Assembly: GCA_028292785.1 (NCBI GenBank)
Contig: JAQGLQ010000180.1
Location: 1-6,902 of the forward strand
DNA from: Noviherbaspirillum sp.
Lineage (GTDB): Bacteria > Pseudomonadota > Gammaproteobacteria > Burkholderiales > Burkholderiaceae
Direction: 5' to 3'
DNA: 6,902 nucleotides
The notes beneath the pieces were generated by a model. It worked only from the letters and a program-made list of their open reading frames with translations. It did no database searches and was not told the DNA's origin. Below, in pieces: positions 1 through 6,902 of this stretch. Within the stretch, counting starts at the first letter, position 1, and each line of letters starts with the position of its first letter. The translations under genes were made by a program, and so were the position numbers.

Positions 1-243
1 CAATTCGCGGCAGACCGCATAACCATCCATCTCCGGCATCATCACATCGAGCAGTATCAGATCGGGATGCGGCGCCTGCCCCGCCACCCGAAGCGCGTTG
101 CGCCCGTTGTTCGCCAGCTTGATCTCGTAACGATCCTGCAGCAGTTCGTTCATCAACATCAGATTGTCCGGGACGTCGTCAACGATCAGCACGGTGGGCC
201 TGATGTTGAAATGCATGGTCGACAACTTTGTTTTTTCGCGCAT
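1..243 (-). CDS. Response regulator receiver domain protein, N-terminal fragment (cut by window edge)
   Basis: Reverse-strand reading gives 81 codons that are still open at the window edge, so only the N-terminus is present. The sequence is a CheY-like receiver (REC) domain. It has a beta-1 strand ending in the acidic pair D22-D23 ([10 protein letters not shown]), and the phospho-acceptor aspartate D66 lies in the classic [11 protein letters not shown] loop. This domain accepts a phosphoryl group from a sensor histidine kinase in the cytoplasm. The output domain lies outside the window. The style of the segment (VDD.PDN, then [13 protein letters not shown]) resembles receivers linked to HD-GYP or GGDEF cyclic-di-GMP domains, but that is inference. 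I chose the ATG at 241-243 because a GAGAGA stretch lies about 8 nt upstream. The internal ATG at 214-216, just before the domain, has no Shine-Dalgarno sequence. The gene is divergent from the transporter at 461. Confidence 0.88.
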   Translation of the reverse strand, partial: MREKTKLSTMHFNIRPTVLIVDDVPDNLMLMNELLQDRYEIKLANNGRNALRVAGQAPHPDLILLDVMMPEMDGYAVCREL

Positions 244-460
244 CGCCGGTCTCTCGTTGCATGAACGATAAGGATTTATAAATTCCGCGCGCAGGTTCCG
301 CCACGGCCCATATCGCGTTTTCGGCTGCGCTTCAGGGAACTTTAGGAGCTTGCAATGAACCTCGCGCCGGAAAATCGATTACGTTACCGCTGGTTTGCTG
401 CGCCGCATGCCGGCTGGCCCGGAATAGAGGTAATCTCATGCCGGAAACGGGAGCGTGCAT
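244..460. other. Divergent intergenic region between response regulator and MFS transporter genes
   Basis: This 217-bp spacer separates two divergent genes and so must hold both promoters. An AT-rich patch at 274-284 (TTTATAAATT core) is the only -10-like sequence that stands out, and it could be read in either direction. No -35 hexamer with proper spacing is convincing on either strand. The right half contains a strong Shine-Dalgarno sequence (AGGAG, 344-348) in front of a small open frame, which is listed separately. No repeat or operator-like dyad was seen. Confidence 0.4.
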
Positions 461-480
461 ATGACAGTGATACGCAGTGA
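355..480 (+). CDS. Possible small leader peptide (41 aa) overlapping the transporter start
   Basis: An ATG at 355 is preceded by AGGAG (344-348) at 6-nt spacing, which is a better ribosome binding site than most in this window. The frame runs 41 codons to a TGA at 478-480. The product is arginine-rich and has no domain, signal peptide or membrane helix that I recognise. It ends 20 nt inside the transporter gene (ATG at 461) in a different frame, an arrangement compatible with translational coupling or a leader peptide. Against it: 41 codons can stay open by chance in GC-rich DNA, and the peptide matches nothing I know. It could also be the remnant of an older start region. Confidence 0.25.
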   Translation: MNLAPENRLRYRWFAAPHAGWPGIEVISCRKRERAYDSDTQ

Positions 481-1921
481 CATACCGGCGCGGCTGGACC
501 GCCTTCCCTGGTCGCCATGGCATTGGCGGGTGGTGATCGCACTCGGCGTGGCATGGATACTCGACGGACTGGAGGTGACGCTGGTCGGCTCGGTGGGCGC
601 GGTGCTGGAACGCGGCGATACGCTCGGCCTCAGCGCGGGCCAGATCGGCTGGACCGGTTCGCTTTACATCGCCGGCGCGGTCATCGGTGCGCTGGTGTTC
701 GGCCGCCTGACCGATCGCCTCGGACGAAAAAAGCTGTTCCTGCTGACGCTCGTTATCTACATGCTCGCCACGCTGGCCACCGCTTTCTCGACCGGCTTTA
801 CATTCTTCGCCATCTGCCGCTTCATCACCGGCCTGGGAATCGGCGGCGAATACGCGGCCATCAATTCCGCCATCGATGAACTGATTCCGGCGCGGGTGCG
901 CGGCCGCGTCAATCTCGCCATCAACGGCAGCTTCTGGATAGGGGCGGCGCTCGGCGCCGGCCTCAGCCTGCTGCTGCTCGACCCGCGCGTGCTCGGACCG
1001 GTGGCGGGCTGGCGCGTCGGATTCGCGCTGGGCGCGCTGCTTGCCGTGGCGATCCTGCTGGTGCGGCGCAACGTGCCTGAAAGTCCGCGCTGGCTGCTCA
1101 TGCACGGACGAGAAGCGGAAGCGCTGCGCATCATCGAGAGCATCGAGGCGGAAGTCGAAGCCAGCCGCGGCAAGCTGGCGCCGGTAGGCACGGCCGCGCC
1201 GCTTGGAAGGCGAGCCATGCCGTCGCTGCGCGAGATCATCCGCGTGCTGCTGCATACCTACCGGCGCCGTAGCGTGGTGGCGCTGGCGTTGATGATTTCA
1301 CAGGCGTTCTTCTACAACGCGATCTTTTTCACCTATGCGCTGGTGCTGACGCGTTTTCACGGCGTACCGGAAGGCCGGGTGGCGCTGTACATTTTTCCGT
1401 TCGCGCTCGGCAATGTGCTTGGCCCCATCGTGCTCGGTCCGCTGTTCGATCGCGTGGGACGGCGCAAGATGATTGCCTGCACCTATATCCTGTCCGGCGT
1501 CGGACTGGCACTTACCGGCTGGGCCTTCATGCAAGGATGGCTGGATGCGCGCAGTCAGGCGCTGTGCTGGTCAGCCGTGTTCTTCCTCGCATCGGCGGCG
1601 GCGAGCTCGGCTTATCTCACCGTGAGCGAGGTATTCCCGCTCGAGATGCGTGCCATGGCGATCTCGATCTTTTATGCGGTGGGCACCGGCGCCGGCGGAT
1701 TCGCGGCACCGGTGCTGTTCGGCATGCTGATCGAGACCGGCAGTCGCGACGCGGTGACCGTGGGCTATGCGATCGGCGCGGTACTGGTGATCGCGGCGGG
1801 AGCGATCGCCTTGCGCTACGCCGTCGACGCCGAGCGCAAGCCGCTGGAGGAAGTGGCGCGCCCAATGGGCGCGGAAGAGGATGAGGATGAAGGTGAGCAG
1901 AGGCCGGCGCGACTGGAATAG
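461..1921 (+). CDS. MFS transporter, sugar porter / metabolite:H+ symporter-like, substrate unknown
   Basis: This 486-residue inner-membrane protein belongs to the major facilitator superfamily, with about 12 predicted helices. Helix 1 (about 24-48) carries an acidic D35 in a LDGLEVTLVGS stretch, as in proton-coupled organic-acid members. The loop between helices 2 and 3 has the MFS signature GRLTDRLGRKK (81-91), repeated in the second half as GPLFDRVGRRK (326-336). Helix 4 has RFITGLGIGGE (120-130), and PESPRWLL (206-213) after helix 6 is the sugar-porter style motif. VFPLEMRAMAIS (391-402) is the matching helix 10-11 element. The C-terminal tail is strongly acidic (about 471-479). I chose ATG 461 over GTG 455 because GGGAG (449-453) is 7 nt from the ATG but only 1 nt from the GTG. 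It converges on gdhA with an 18-bp gap. These motifs are shared by sugar, aromatic acid and dicarboxylate carriers, so the substrate is open; an aromatic acid would suit the nearby catabolic genes. Confidence 0.9.
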   Translation: MTVIRSDIPARLDRLPWSPWHWRVVIALGVAWILDGLEVTLVGSVGAVLERGDTLGLSAGQIGWTGSLYIAGAVIGALVFGRLTDRLGRKKLFLLTLVIYMLATLATAFSTGFTFFAICRFITGLGIGGEYAAINSAIDELIPARVRGRVNLAINGSFWIGAALGAGLSLLLLDPRVLGPVAGWRVGFALGALLAVAILLVRRNVPESPRWLLMHGREAEALRIIESIEAEVEASRGKLAPVGTAAPLGRRAMPSLREIIRVLLHTYRRRSVVALALMISQAFFYNAIFFTYALVLTRFHGVPEGRVALYIFPFALGNVLGPIVLGPLFDRVGRRKMIACTYILSGVGLALTGWAFMQGWLDARSQALCWSAVFFLASAAASSAYLTVSEVFPLEMRAMAISIFYAVGTGAGGFAAPVLFGMLIETGSRDAVTVGYAIGAVLVIAAGAIALRYAVDAERKPLEEVARPMGAEEDEDEGEQRPARLE

Positions 1922-1939
1922 CCGCGTCGGCCAGCGCGA

Positions 1940-3283
<1,344 letters not shown>

Positions 3284-3315
3284 TCAATCTCCCCCATGTC
3301 ATTAAAATAAGGCGT

Positions 3316-3332
3316 TGCACCAGGACGGGGCA
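3316..3332. promoter_or_regulatory. Candidate NtrC-binding dyad upstream of gdhA
   Basis: The 17-bp sequence TGCACCAGGACGGGGCA matches the NtrC (NRI) dyad TGCACC-N5-GGTGCA at 11 of the 12 half-site bases. It lies about 33 bp upstream of the gdhA ATG and abuts a possible -10 element (CATAAT on the minus strand, 3332-3337), where a bound regulator would block transcription. Repression of gdhA by NtrC under nitrogen limitation is known in Pseudomonas putida, so the location makes biological sense. The match is a by-eye one and unverified. Confidence 0.45.
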
Positions 3333-3337
3333 TTATG
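3332..3337 (-). promoter_or_regulatory. Possible -10 element of the gdhA promoter
   Basis: CATAAT read on the minus strand matches the sigma-70 -10 consensus at five of six positions. It would place the transcription start near 3325, about 42 nt before the ATG. The hexamer 17 bp upstream (GTGCAA, 3355-3360) is only a 3/6 match to a -35, so the promoter would be weak or activator-dependent. The last base overlaps the NtrC-like dyad. Confidence 0.3.
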
Positions 3338-3554
3338 AAGGAATATCAAGGCGATTGCACTGTTTTAAGGCGGCGATATGCCGAGCCTTGCATGGCTCGC
3401 GCCATCCTGATGGAAACTGTCATAGACGGCTGCAGCGCCTTATATTTCTCCTGGCCATGGTGTTGTCTGAAGACAAAGGAAAGATCGATGATTTAATCAA
3501 CGAATTCCCCGCGAGAGAGTCACATGCGACTGGGGAGACGACACATGGCATATG

Positions 3555-3593
3555 AAAAAACGCCGCTTCTCAAAGAGAAAGCGGCGTTTTTTT
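3555..3593 (-). terminator. Strong intrinsic terminator, usable on both strands
   Basis: The arms 3561-3571 and 3575-3586 pair as an 11-bp stem with an AAA loop and a single bulged A (3580). The stem is extended by A-T pairs from an A tract (3555-3560) and a T tract (3587-3593). On the minus strand it comes 26 nt after the solute-binding protein stop codon and ends in six T, so it terminates that cluster. Its mirror structure would equally stop any plus-strand transcript coming from the gdhA upstream spacer, and it shields gdhA from read-through. Confidence 0.9.
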
Positions 3594-3618
3594 AAAGCCA
3601 GCTACGGAATAATCAAGC

Positions 3619-4665
3619 TTATTTACCCGATTTCATCACAGCCTGATACGTCTTGATCCATTTTTCCGAATTGTCCAGCGCCTGTCCCGGATCGATGAAC
3701 TTGATCGTGATATTAGACGGAATCGGCGACTTGACCTTCTTGCTGGTCGGTACGAATTTCATGTCGCTCAGGATCTGCTCGCCCTCGGTCAGCATGAAGT
3801 CATAGAACAGCGCGGCGGCGTTCGGGTGCGGAGCCCGCTTCGTCATCGAAATGCTGCTGAACTGGCCAACCACCGGCTCGATCAGCAATCCCTCGATAGG
3901 CGCGCCTTTTTCCTTCAACTGGTCCGGATTCCAGCTATAGACGGACAGTCCCAGCGGCACTTCGCCCGACGCGACCAGCGACGCCAGCAGCGAGTGGCCC
4001 TTGCGCACCGAGATGCCATTGGTGGCGACGATGTCGTTGAACAGTTTGAGCGTCTGCTGTTCGCCCATGAGGGTGAGCAGCGTGGCGAACCATGCATGGT
4101 CTTCGGCTTCGACGCCGAGACGGCCTTTCCACTTCGGATCGAGCAGGTCGCGATAGGATTTCGGCAGCTCTTCTTTCTTGACGCTGGCGGTGTGGTAGGC
4201 GGCCGAGAACACGTCGATCGTCACGCCGACCCATTCCTTATGGGAGGGGAGCGCCGCCGGGATGATGTCCTTCAGATACGTTGACCGGACCTCCTGGAGC
4301 AGCCCCTCGCGGTGCAGGGCTTCGCTCTCGGGCGCGTTGACCTGCACGATGTCCACGTCGTTTTTCCGGCCGCGCGCTTCGCTGGTCACGCGCTGCAGGA
4401 TTCCTTCCGAACCGGAACGCCAGTTCTTGACCTTGATGCCATACTTCTTGGTGAAGGCGGCGGTCACGGCCGACAATTGGGGATAGGCGTGGTAGACGGT
4501 GAGCTCGCCTTCTTTCTTGGCACCCTCGAGCAGGCGTTCCTCGCGGTCCGCTCCGGTATAGGTGGCGATTTCCTGCGGCGTCAGCGGCGCTCCGGCTGCC
4601 AGCGCAAATCCGCTGCTGGCGGCGAACAGCAGCAGCGCGGAAAATTTGACTAGGATTTTTTTCAT
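3619..4665 (-). CDS. Periplasmic ABC-transporter substrate-binding protein (family 1, FbpA/AfuA-like)
   Basis: This 348-residue protein has a clear Sec signal peptide: MKK start, hydrophobic core, then ALA at 21-23 with cleavage before A24. There is no lipobox cysteine, so it should be a soluble periplasmic protein. The mature part looks like the type 2 periplasmic-binding fold of the iron/thiamine/polyamine group. The signs are EGAKKEGELTVYHAYP near the N-terminus, RSGSEGILQRVTSEARGRKNDVDIVQ, a SYRDLLDPKWKGRLG segment typical of this group, and AALFYDFMLTEGEQ near the C-terminus. I do not see the twin tyrosines of ferric-binding proteins, so iron is not the obvious ligand. Related proteins sit in many aromatic or organic-acid gene clusters. 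The ATG (4663-4665) follows AGGAGA at 7-nt spacing. It is the last gene of the cluster, ended by a terminator, with no permease or ATPase gene beside it in the window. The ligand is unknown. Confidence 0.9.
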   Translation of the reverse strand: MKKILVKFSALLLFAASSGFALAAGAPLTPQEIATYTGADREERLLEGAKKEGELTVYHAYPQLSAVTAAFTKKYGIKVKNWRSGSEGILQRVTSEARGRKNDVDIVQVNAPESEALHREGLLQEVRSTYLKDIIPAALPSHKEWVGVTIDVFSAAYHTASVKKEELPKSYRDLLDPKWKGRLGVEAEDHAWFATLLTLMGEQQTLKLFNDIVATNGISVRKGHSLLASLVASGEVPLGLSVYSWNPDQLKEKGAPIEGLLIEPVVGQFSSISMTKRAPHPNAAALFYDFMLTEGEQILSDMKFVPTSKKVKSPIPSNITIKFIDPGQALDNSEKWIKTYQAVMKSGK

Positions 4666-4694
4666 GCGTATGTCTCCTGAAATATTAGCGGCCC

Positions 4695-4723
4695 ATTATC
4701 TCTTTTTTCGGCCCCGATTTTAA
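4695..4723 (-). promoter_or_regulatory. Possible internal promoter for the solute-binding protein gene
   Basis: On the minus strand TTAAAA (4718-4723, 4/6 match to a -35) and GATAAT (4695-4700, 5/6 match to a -10) are separated by exactly 17 bp. Transcription would start near 4688, giving a leader of about 22 nt that includes the AGGAGA ribosome binding site. The pair lies just after the 4731-4764 hairpin, so the binding protein could be expressed separately from the enzymes. Confidence 0.4.
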
Positions 4724-4730
4724 AGCGCGA

Positions 4731-4764
4731 CAGCGCCTTTCCCGGGAAACCGGGAAAGGCGCTG
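4731..4764 (-). terminator. Perfect 15-bp hairpin after the aldolase gene (terminator or mRNA-processing element)
   Basis: Arms 4731-4745 and 4750-4764 are perfectly complementary over 15 bp, rich in GC, with a 4-nt loop (TTTC on the coding strand, GAAA on the other). The hairpin begins 19 nt after the aldolase stop codon. On the minus strand it is followed by TCGCGCTTTAAAA, which is not a clean U tract. It is either a leaky terminator that lowers expression of the downstream gene or a barrier that protects the upstream mRNA from 3' exonucleases. Confidence 0.7.
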
Positions 4765-4783
4765 GCTTTCACAACCCCGGCAC

Positions 4784-5509
4784 TTATTGAATCAGCGTGC
4801 CCCGCGCCTTCCTGCGCAGGTAATCGAAGTTGATCACGTATTGCTCATGACGCGTGATGTTGTAGTGGAGCTGGTCGATGTATTCCTGCGGGAATACGTC
4901 GCCGACCCCACCCGCGGCTTCCGCGAGCAGCTGGATCTGGCAGGCGTTGTCGAGCATGAGCGCGAGAATCACCGACTCCTCCACCGATGTGCCGACGATA
5001 GCCACACCGTGATTGCGCATCAGCACGGCCTTTGATTTGCCGAGCGCACGCGCGACGCCGGCGCCCATGTCCTTGGTGCGGATCAGGTCAATGGTGTCGG
5101 TGTAGTACGGAACGCCGTCGGCGAATGCCACCGCCGGCTGGCTGATGGGCTTCACCGGCTTGCCGGTCGCCGACAGCGCGACCGCATAGGTCGGATGGGT
5201 ATGGATCACGCTGTTGACGTCCGGACGCACCTTGAAGATCTCCGAGTGGATGAAGACTTCACTGTGGCGACGTCCGCTGCCGCCGACCTTTTCGCCTTCG
5301 AGGTTGCAGATCACGATGTTCTCCATCGTGATTTCGTCGAACCCGTGGCTGTGCGGCTTCATGATGAACAGCGAAGGGTCGCCGGGCATGCGGATGGATA
5401 CGTGGCCGCGGGTCAGGTCAGCCTGGCCGTTGGCTTCGAGGATGCGGCCGGCATCGATCAGCTTCTGCTTCGCTTCCTCGACGCTCATGATGGATGCTTC
5501 GTTTTTCAT
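4784..5509 (-). CDS. Class II aldolase/adducin family protein, possible aromatic-acid decarboxylase
   Basis: This 241-residue cytoplasmic enzyme has the class II aldolase/adducin fold, near the family's usual 210-260 residues. The divalent metal site is complete: H103 and H105 in VIHTHP and H167 in RNHGVAI. E84 in RRHSEVFIHSEIF sits at the catalytic acid position. The DLTRGHVSIR segment (31-40) matches the family's phosphate/carboxylate-binding loop. Members include fuculose- and ribulose-phosphate aldolases/epimerases, but also 3,4-dihydroxyphthalate decarboxylase (PhtC type). With a Rieske oxygenase directly upstream, decarboxylation or retro-aldol cleavage of an oxidised aromatic acid is the best guess. 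I chose the ATG at 5507-5509 because GGGAA lies 6 nt upstream. A TTG at 5572 would add 21 residues and put the intercistronic hairpin inside the gene. The start is 68 nt after the oxygenase stop, consistent with one operon. Confidence 0.88.
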   Translation of the reverse strand: MKNEASIMSVEEAKQKLIDAGRILEANGQADLTRGHVSIRMPGDPSLFIMKPHSHGFDEITMENIVICNLEGEKVGGSGRRHSEVFIHSEIFKVRPDVNSVIHTHPTYAVALSATGKPVKPISQPAVAFADGVPYYTDTIDLIRTKDMGAGVARALGKSKAVLMRNHGVAIVGTSVEESVILALMLDNACQIQLLAEAAGGVGDVFPQEYIDQLHYNITRHEQYVINFDYLRRKARGTLIQ

Positions 5510-5532
5510 GGTATTTCCCGTCTCATTAAAAT

Positions 5533-5560
5533 GGGCGGCGGATACATGGTCCGCCCGCCC
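5533..5560 (-). other. GC-rich hairpin between oxygenase and aldolase genes
   Basis: Bases 5533-5542 (GGGCGGCGGA) pair with 5550-5560 across a 7-nt loop, giving a 10-bp stem with one bulged C. It occupies the middle of the 68-nt gap. On the coding strand it is followed by ATTTTAAT. This could be a weak attenuator, or an RNA-stability element that sets different levels of the two enzymes. The aldolase ribosome binding site lies outside the stem. Confidence 0.5.
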
Positions 5561-5577
5561 GTTGAAAACCAATCCCC

Positions 5578-6867
5578 TTACTGCGGCTGGCCTACGGCGC
5601 GCTCCACATCCTTCTGCACGCGGTCCGGTTCGAAGACCTTGACCAGATCCTGAGCGATCGGCGAGTACTTCGCATGGGTGCGAAGCATGAAGCTGGAGAA
5701 GCCGTCGCTATTGTGATGCTTTTTCTTCTCGTTCGGAAGATCGATGCGGCCGCTGCGGCTCGGATCGCGCAGCACGCCCATCGGGTCCTGGCCGTTCTCG
5801 ATCTTCTGCAGTTCGCGGCGCAGCACGCGGCGATACATGGCGACGCCCTTGTCCGAGCCACCGAGGTTTTCAGTGGTGCGGTCGGCGATTGTGCCCTGCG
5901 TGATCCACGCCATCATATCCTGGCCATCCACGTTGTCGACGACGAACTCGCCGTTCTTGTCCTTGAACGGAACGTCGTACAGGTGCACGCGATCGAGCAG
6001 GTGCTGCGGCACGTTGGCGCCCTCGGGCGGCACGTAGGCGTTGTACCACATGTGCATGGTGTTTTCATTGTCCACCGGGATACGCATCTGGAATGAGAAG
6101 TAGCGCGCCGCTTCGTCGCCGTTGCCGACCGCCAGGATCTGCGGAAACAGGATCGGATGGCCGGTGATCCAGTCATCGGAGTCCTCCTCCGAATGACCTT
6201 CGAGCAGGCGATGCTTGGTCAGGCCGAATTCGAATTCACGGAAATCGATCTTCTCATGGCGCGCGCTGATCGCGACCTTCACGCCTTCCTTCTCTTTTTG
6301 GAATTCATAGTGGTGGCCGTGCAGCCACTCGGTGTGGATCGGGTCCATGGAGTTTTCCATGATCTGCAGCCAGTTAATCGGCAGCAGCGAACGGCCCAGC
6401 ATGCGGATCGTCCCCGGATGGACGAAGCCGTCGAACTTCGGCAGCAGCGGCGCGGGCAACGGTCCGAGGTAGGCCCAGAACAGTCCGCCCATTTCCTGCA
6501 CCGGATAGGCGTCGGTCGCCACTTTTTCGCGGAAGCCGGGGTTGTCGACTTCATTCGGCTGGTTCAGGCATTTGCCTTCGGCGTTGAACTCCCAGCCGTG
6601 GTACGGGCAGCGAATGCCGTTCTTGGTCGGGATGCCGTGCGCGAAAGAAGCGCGGCGGTGCGGGCATTGCTCCTTGATCAGGCCGACTTTGCCTTCGCGG
6701 TCGCGGAACAGGACCAGGTCTTCGCCCAGCAGGCGCACGCGCTTGGTCCAGGCATTTTCGAGTTCGACCACGGCGCCGAGCGGCTGCCAGTAGCGGCGCA
6801 TCAGGTTGCCCATCGGCGTACCCGGGGTGATCTGCGTCAGAAGTTCATTTTGTTCGGTAGTAAGCAT
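5578..6867 (-). CDS. Rieske non-heme iron ring-hydroxylating oxygenase, large subunit (phthalate dioxygenase-like)
   Basis: This 429-residue protein is an oxygenase component of the phthalate 4,5-dioxygenase-like type, active in the cytoplasm on an aromatic or related ring. The N-terminal Rieske domain binds a [2Fe-2S] cluster through C68-P-H70 and C87-P-Y-H90 (CPHRRAS ... CPYHGW). The opening PGTPMGNLMRRYWQP and RVRLLGEDLVLFRD are typical of this family. The catalytic domain holds mononuclear iron ligands H178 and H183 in ENSMDPIHTEWLH, with D175 as the likely electron-bridging aspartate. D317 (GQDMMAWITQGTIADRT) is the probable third ligand. The length fits the one-subunit (alpha only) oxygenases, which need a separate FMN/[2Fe-2S] reductase; none is in the window. 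ATG 6865-6867 follows AGGAG at a rather long 10-nt spacing. It is the first gene of the cluster seen here, but more may lie upstream. The substrate cannot be assigned; a carboxylated aromatic is likely from the family and neighbours. Confidence 0.93.
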   Translation of the reverse strand: MLTTEQNELLTQITPGTPMGNLMRRYWQPLGAVVELENAWTKRVRLLGEDLVLFRDREGKVGLIKEQCPHRRASFAHGIPTKNGIRCPYHGWEFNAEGKCLNQPNEVDNPGFREKVATDAYPVQEMGGLFWAYLGPLPAPLLPKFDGFVHPGTIRMLGRSLLPINWLQIMENSMDPIHTEWLHGHHYEFQKEKEGVKVAISARHEKIDFREFEFGLTKHRLLEGHSEEDSDDWITGHPILFPQILAVGNGDEAARYFSFQMRIPVDNENTMHMWYNAYVPPEGANVPQHLLDRVHLYDVPFKDKNGEFVVDNVDGQDMMAWITQGTIADRTTENLGGSDKGVAMYRRVLRRELQKIENGQDPMGVLRDPSRSGRIDLPNEKKKHHNSDGFSSFMLRTHAKYSPIAQDLVKVFEPDRVQKDVERAVGQPQ

Positions 6868-6902
6868 GTAAGTCTCGCTCCTGGTTGGTTCATTGAATTG
6901 AA

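Larger units (their letters stand above)
3284..3554. other. Gene-poor spacer upstream of gdhA
   Basis: No convincing gene lies here. Apart from the NtrC-like dyad and -10 candidate near gdhA, two short dyads are visible: CGAGCC-ttgcat-GGCTCG at 3382-3399 and TTGTCT-ga-AGACAA at 3463-3476. Both are of operator or small-hairpin size. On the plus strand, an ATG at 3457 opens a 32-codon frame ending with TGA at 3553-3555, directly before the terminator hairpin. It has no Shine-Dalgarno sequence, so I do not call it a gene. The spacer is less GC-rich than its flanks. Confidence 0.5.

Noticed and set aside
332..1255. 307-codon open frame on the minus strand opposite the transporter
   Set aside because: It lies antisense to a clearly coding MFS gene. 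Its product is low-complexity and rich in Arg, Ala, Gln and His, as expected from an antisense frame in GC-rich DNA, with no domain.
3545..3595. 16-codon plus-strand frame with GGGGAG upstream, reading through the terminator
   Set aside because: Most of its codons are the terminator stem and tracts, so the open frame is probably a by-product of that structure.
5509..5572. TTG start at 5572 for the aldolase gene
   Set aside because: It would add 21 residues outside the family core and encode through the intercistronic hairpin. The ATG at 5507-5509 has a better-placed ribosome binding site.
5195..5653. 152-codon plus-strand frame opposite the aldolase gene
   Set aside because: It is antisense to a well-supported enzyme gene and has no recognisable domain or ribosome binding site.

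Overview
The window is GC-rich and looks like chromosomal DNA of a metabolically versatile proteobacterium. A betaproteobacterium of the Burkholderiales type is my best guess, based on the aromatic-degradation style genes, the codon bias and GdhA's close likeness to the enterobacterial/betaproteobacterial type. No rRNA, tRNA, CRISPR array, insertion sequence or phage gene was recognised.

Layout from left to right: (1) positions 1-243, minus strand, the N-terminal 81 codons of a response regulator receiver domain, cut by the window edge. (2) A 217-bp divergent spacer holding a small open frame with a strong ribosome binding site (355-480). (3) 461-1921, plus strand, a 12-helix major facilitator transporter. 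(4) 1940-3283, minus strand, convergent with the transporter: a full-length 447-codon glutamate dehydrogenase gene (gdhA) interrupted by a single in-frame amber codon at codon 369, where the family has a conserved lysine. (5) 3284-3618, a gene-poor spacer with an NtrC-like dyad beside a possible -10 element for gdhA, two short dyads, and a strong hairpin terminator that works on either strand. (6) 3619-6867, a minus-strand cluster read in the order Rieske ring-hydroxylating oxygenase, class II aldolase/decarboxylase, periplasmic solute-binding protein. Each gene of this cluster is followed by a hairpin.

The minus-strand cluster reads as a small catabolic and uptake module for an aromatic (probably carboxylated) compound. 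The binding protein would capture a substrate in the periplasm, the Rieske oxygenase would oxidise the ring, and the class II aldolase-fold enzyme would cleave or decarboxylate a product, as 3,4-dihydroxyphthalate decarboxylases of that fold do. The actual substrate cannot be read from the sequence. The oxygenase's electron-transfer partner and the binding protein's permease and ATPase are not in the window.

The points most worth checking are the lone amber codon in an otherwise intact gdhA together with its candidate nitrogen-control site, and the unassigned oxygenase-aldolase-binding protein module. I found no convincing evidence of a wholly new kind of system.
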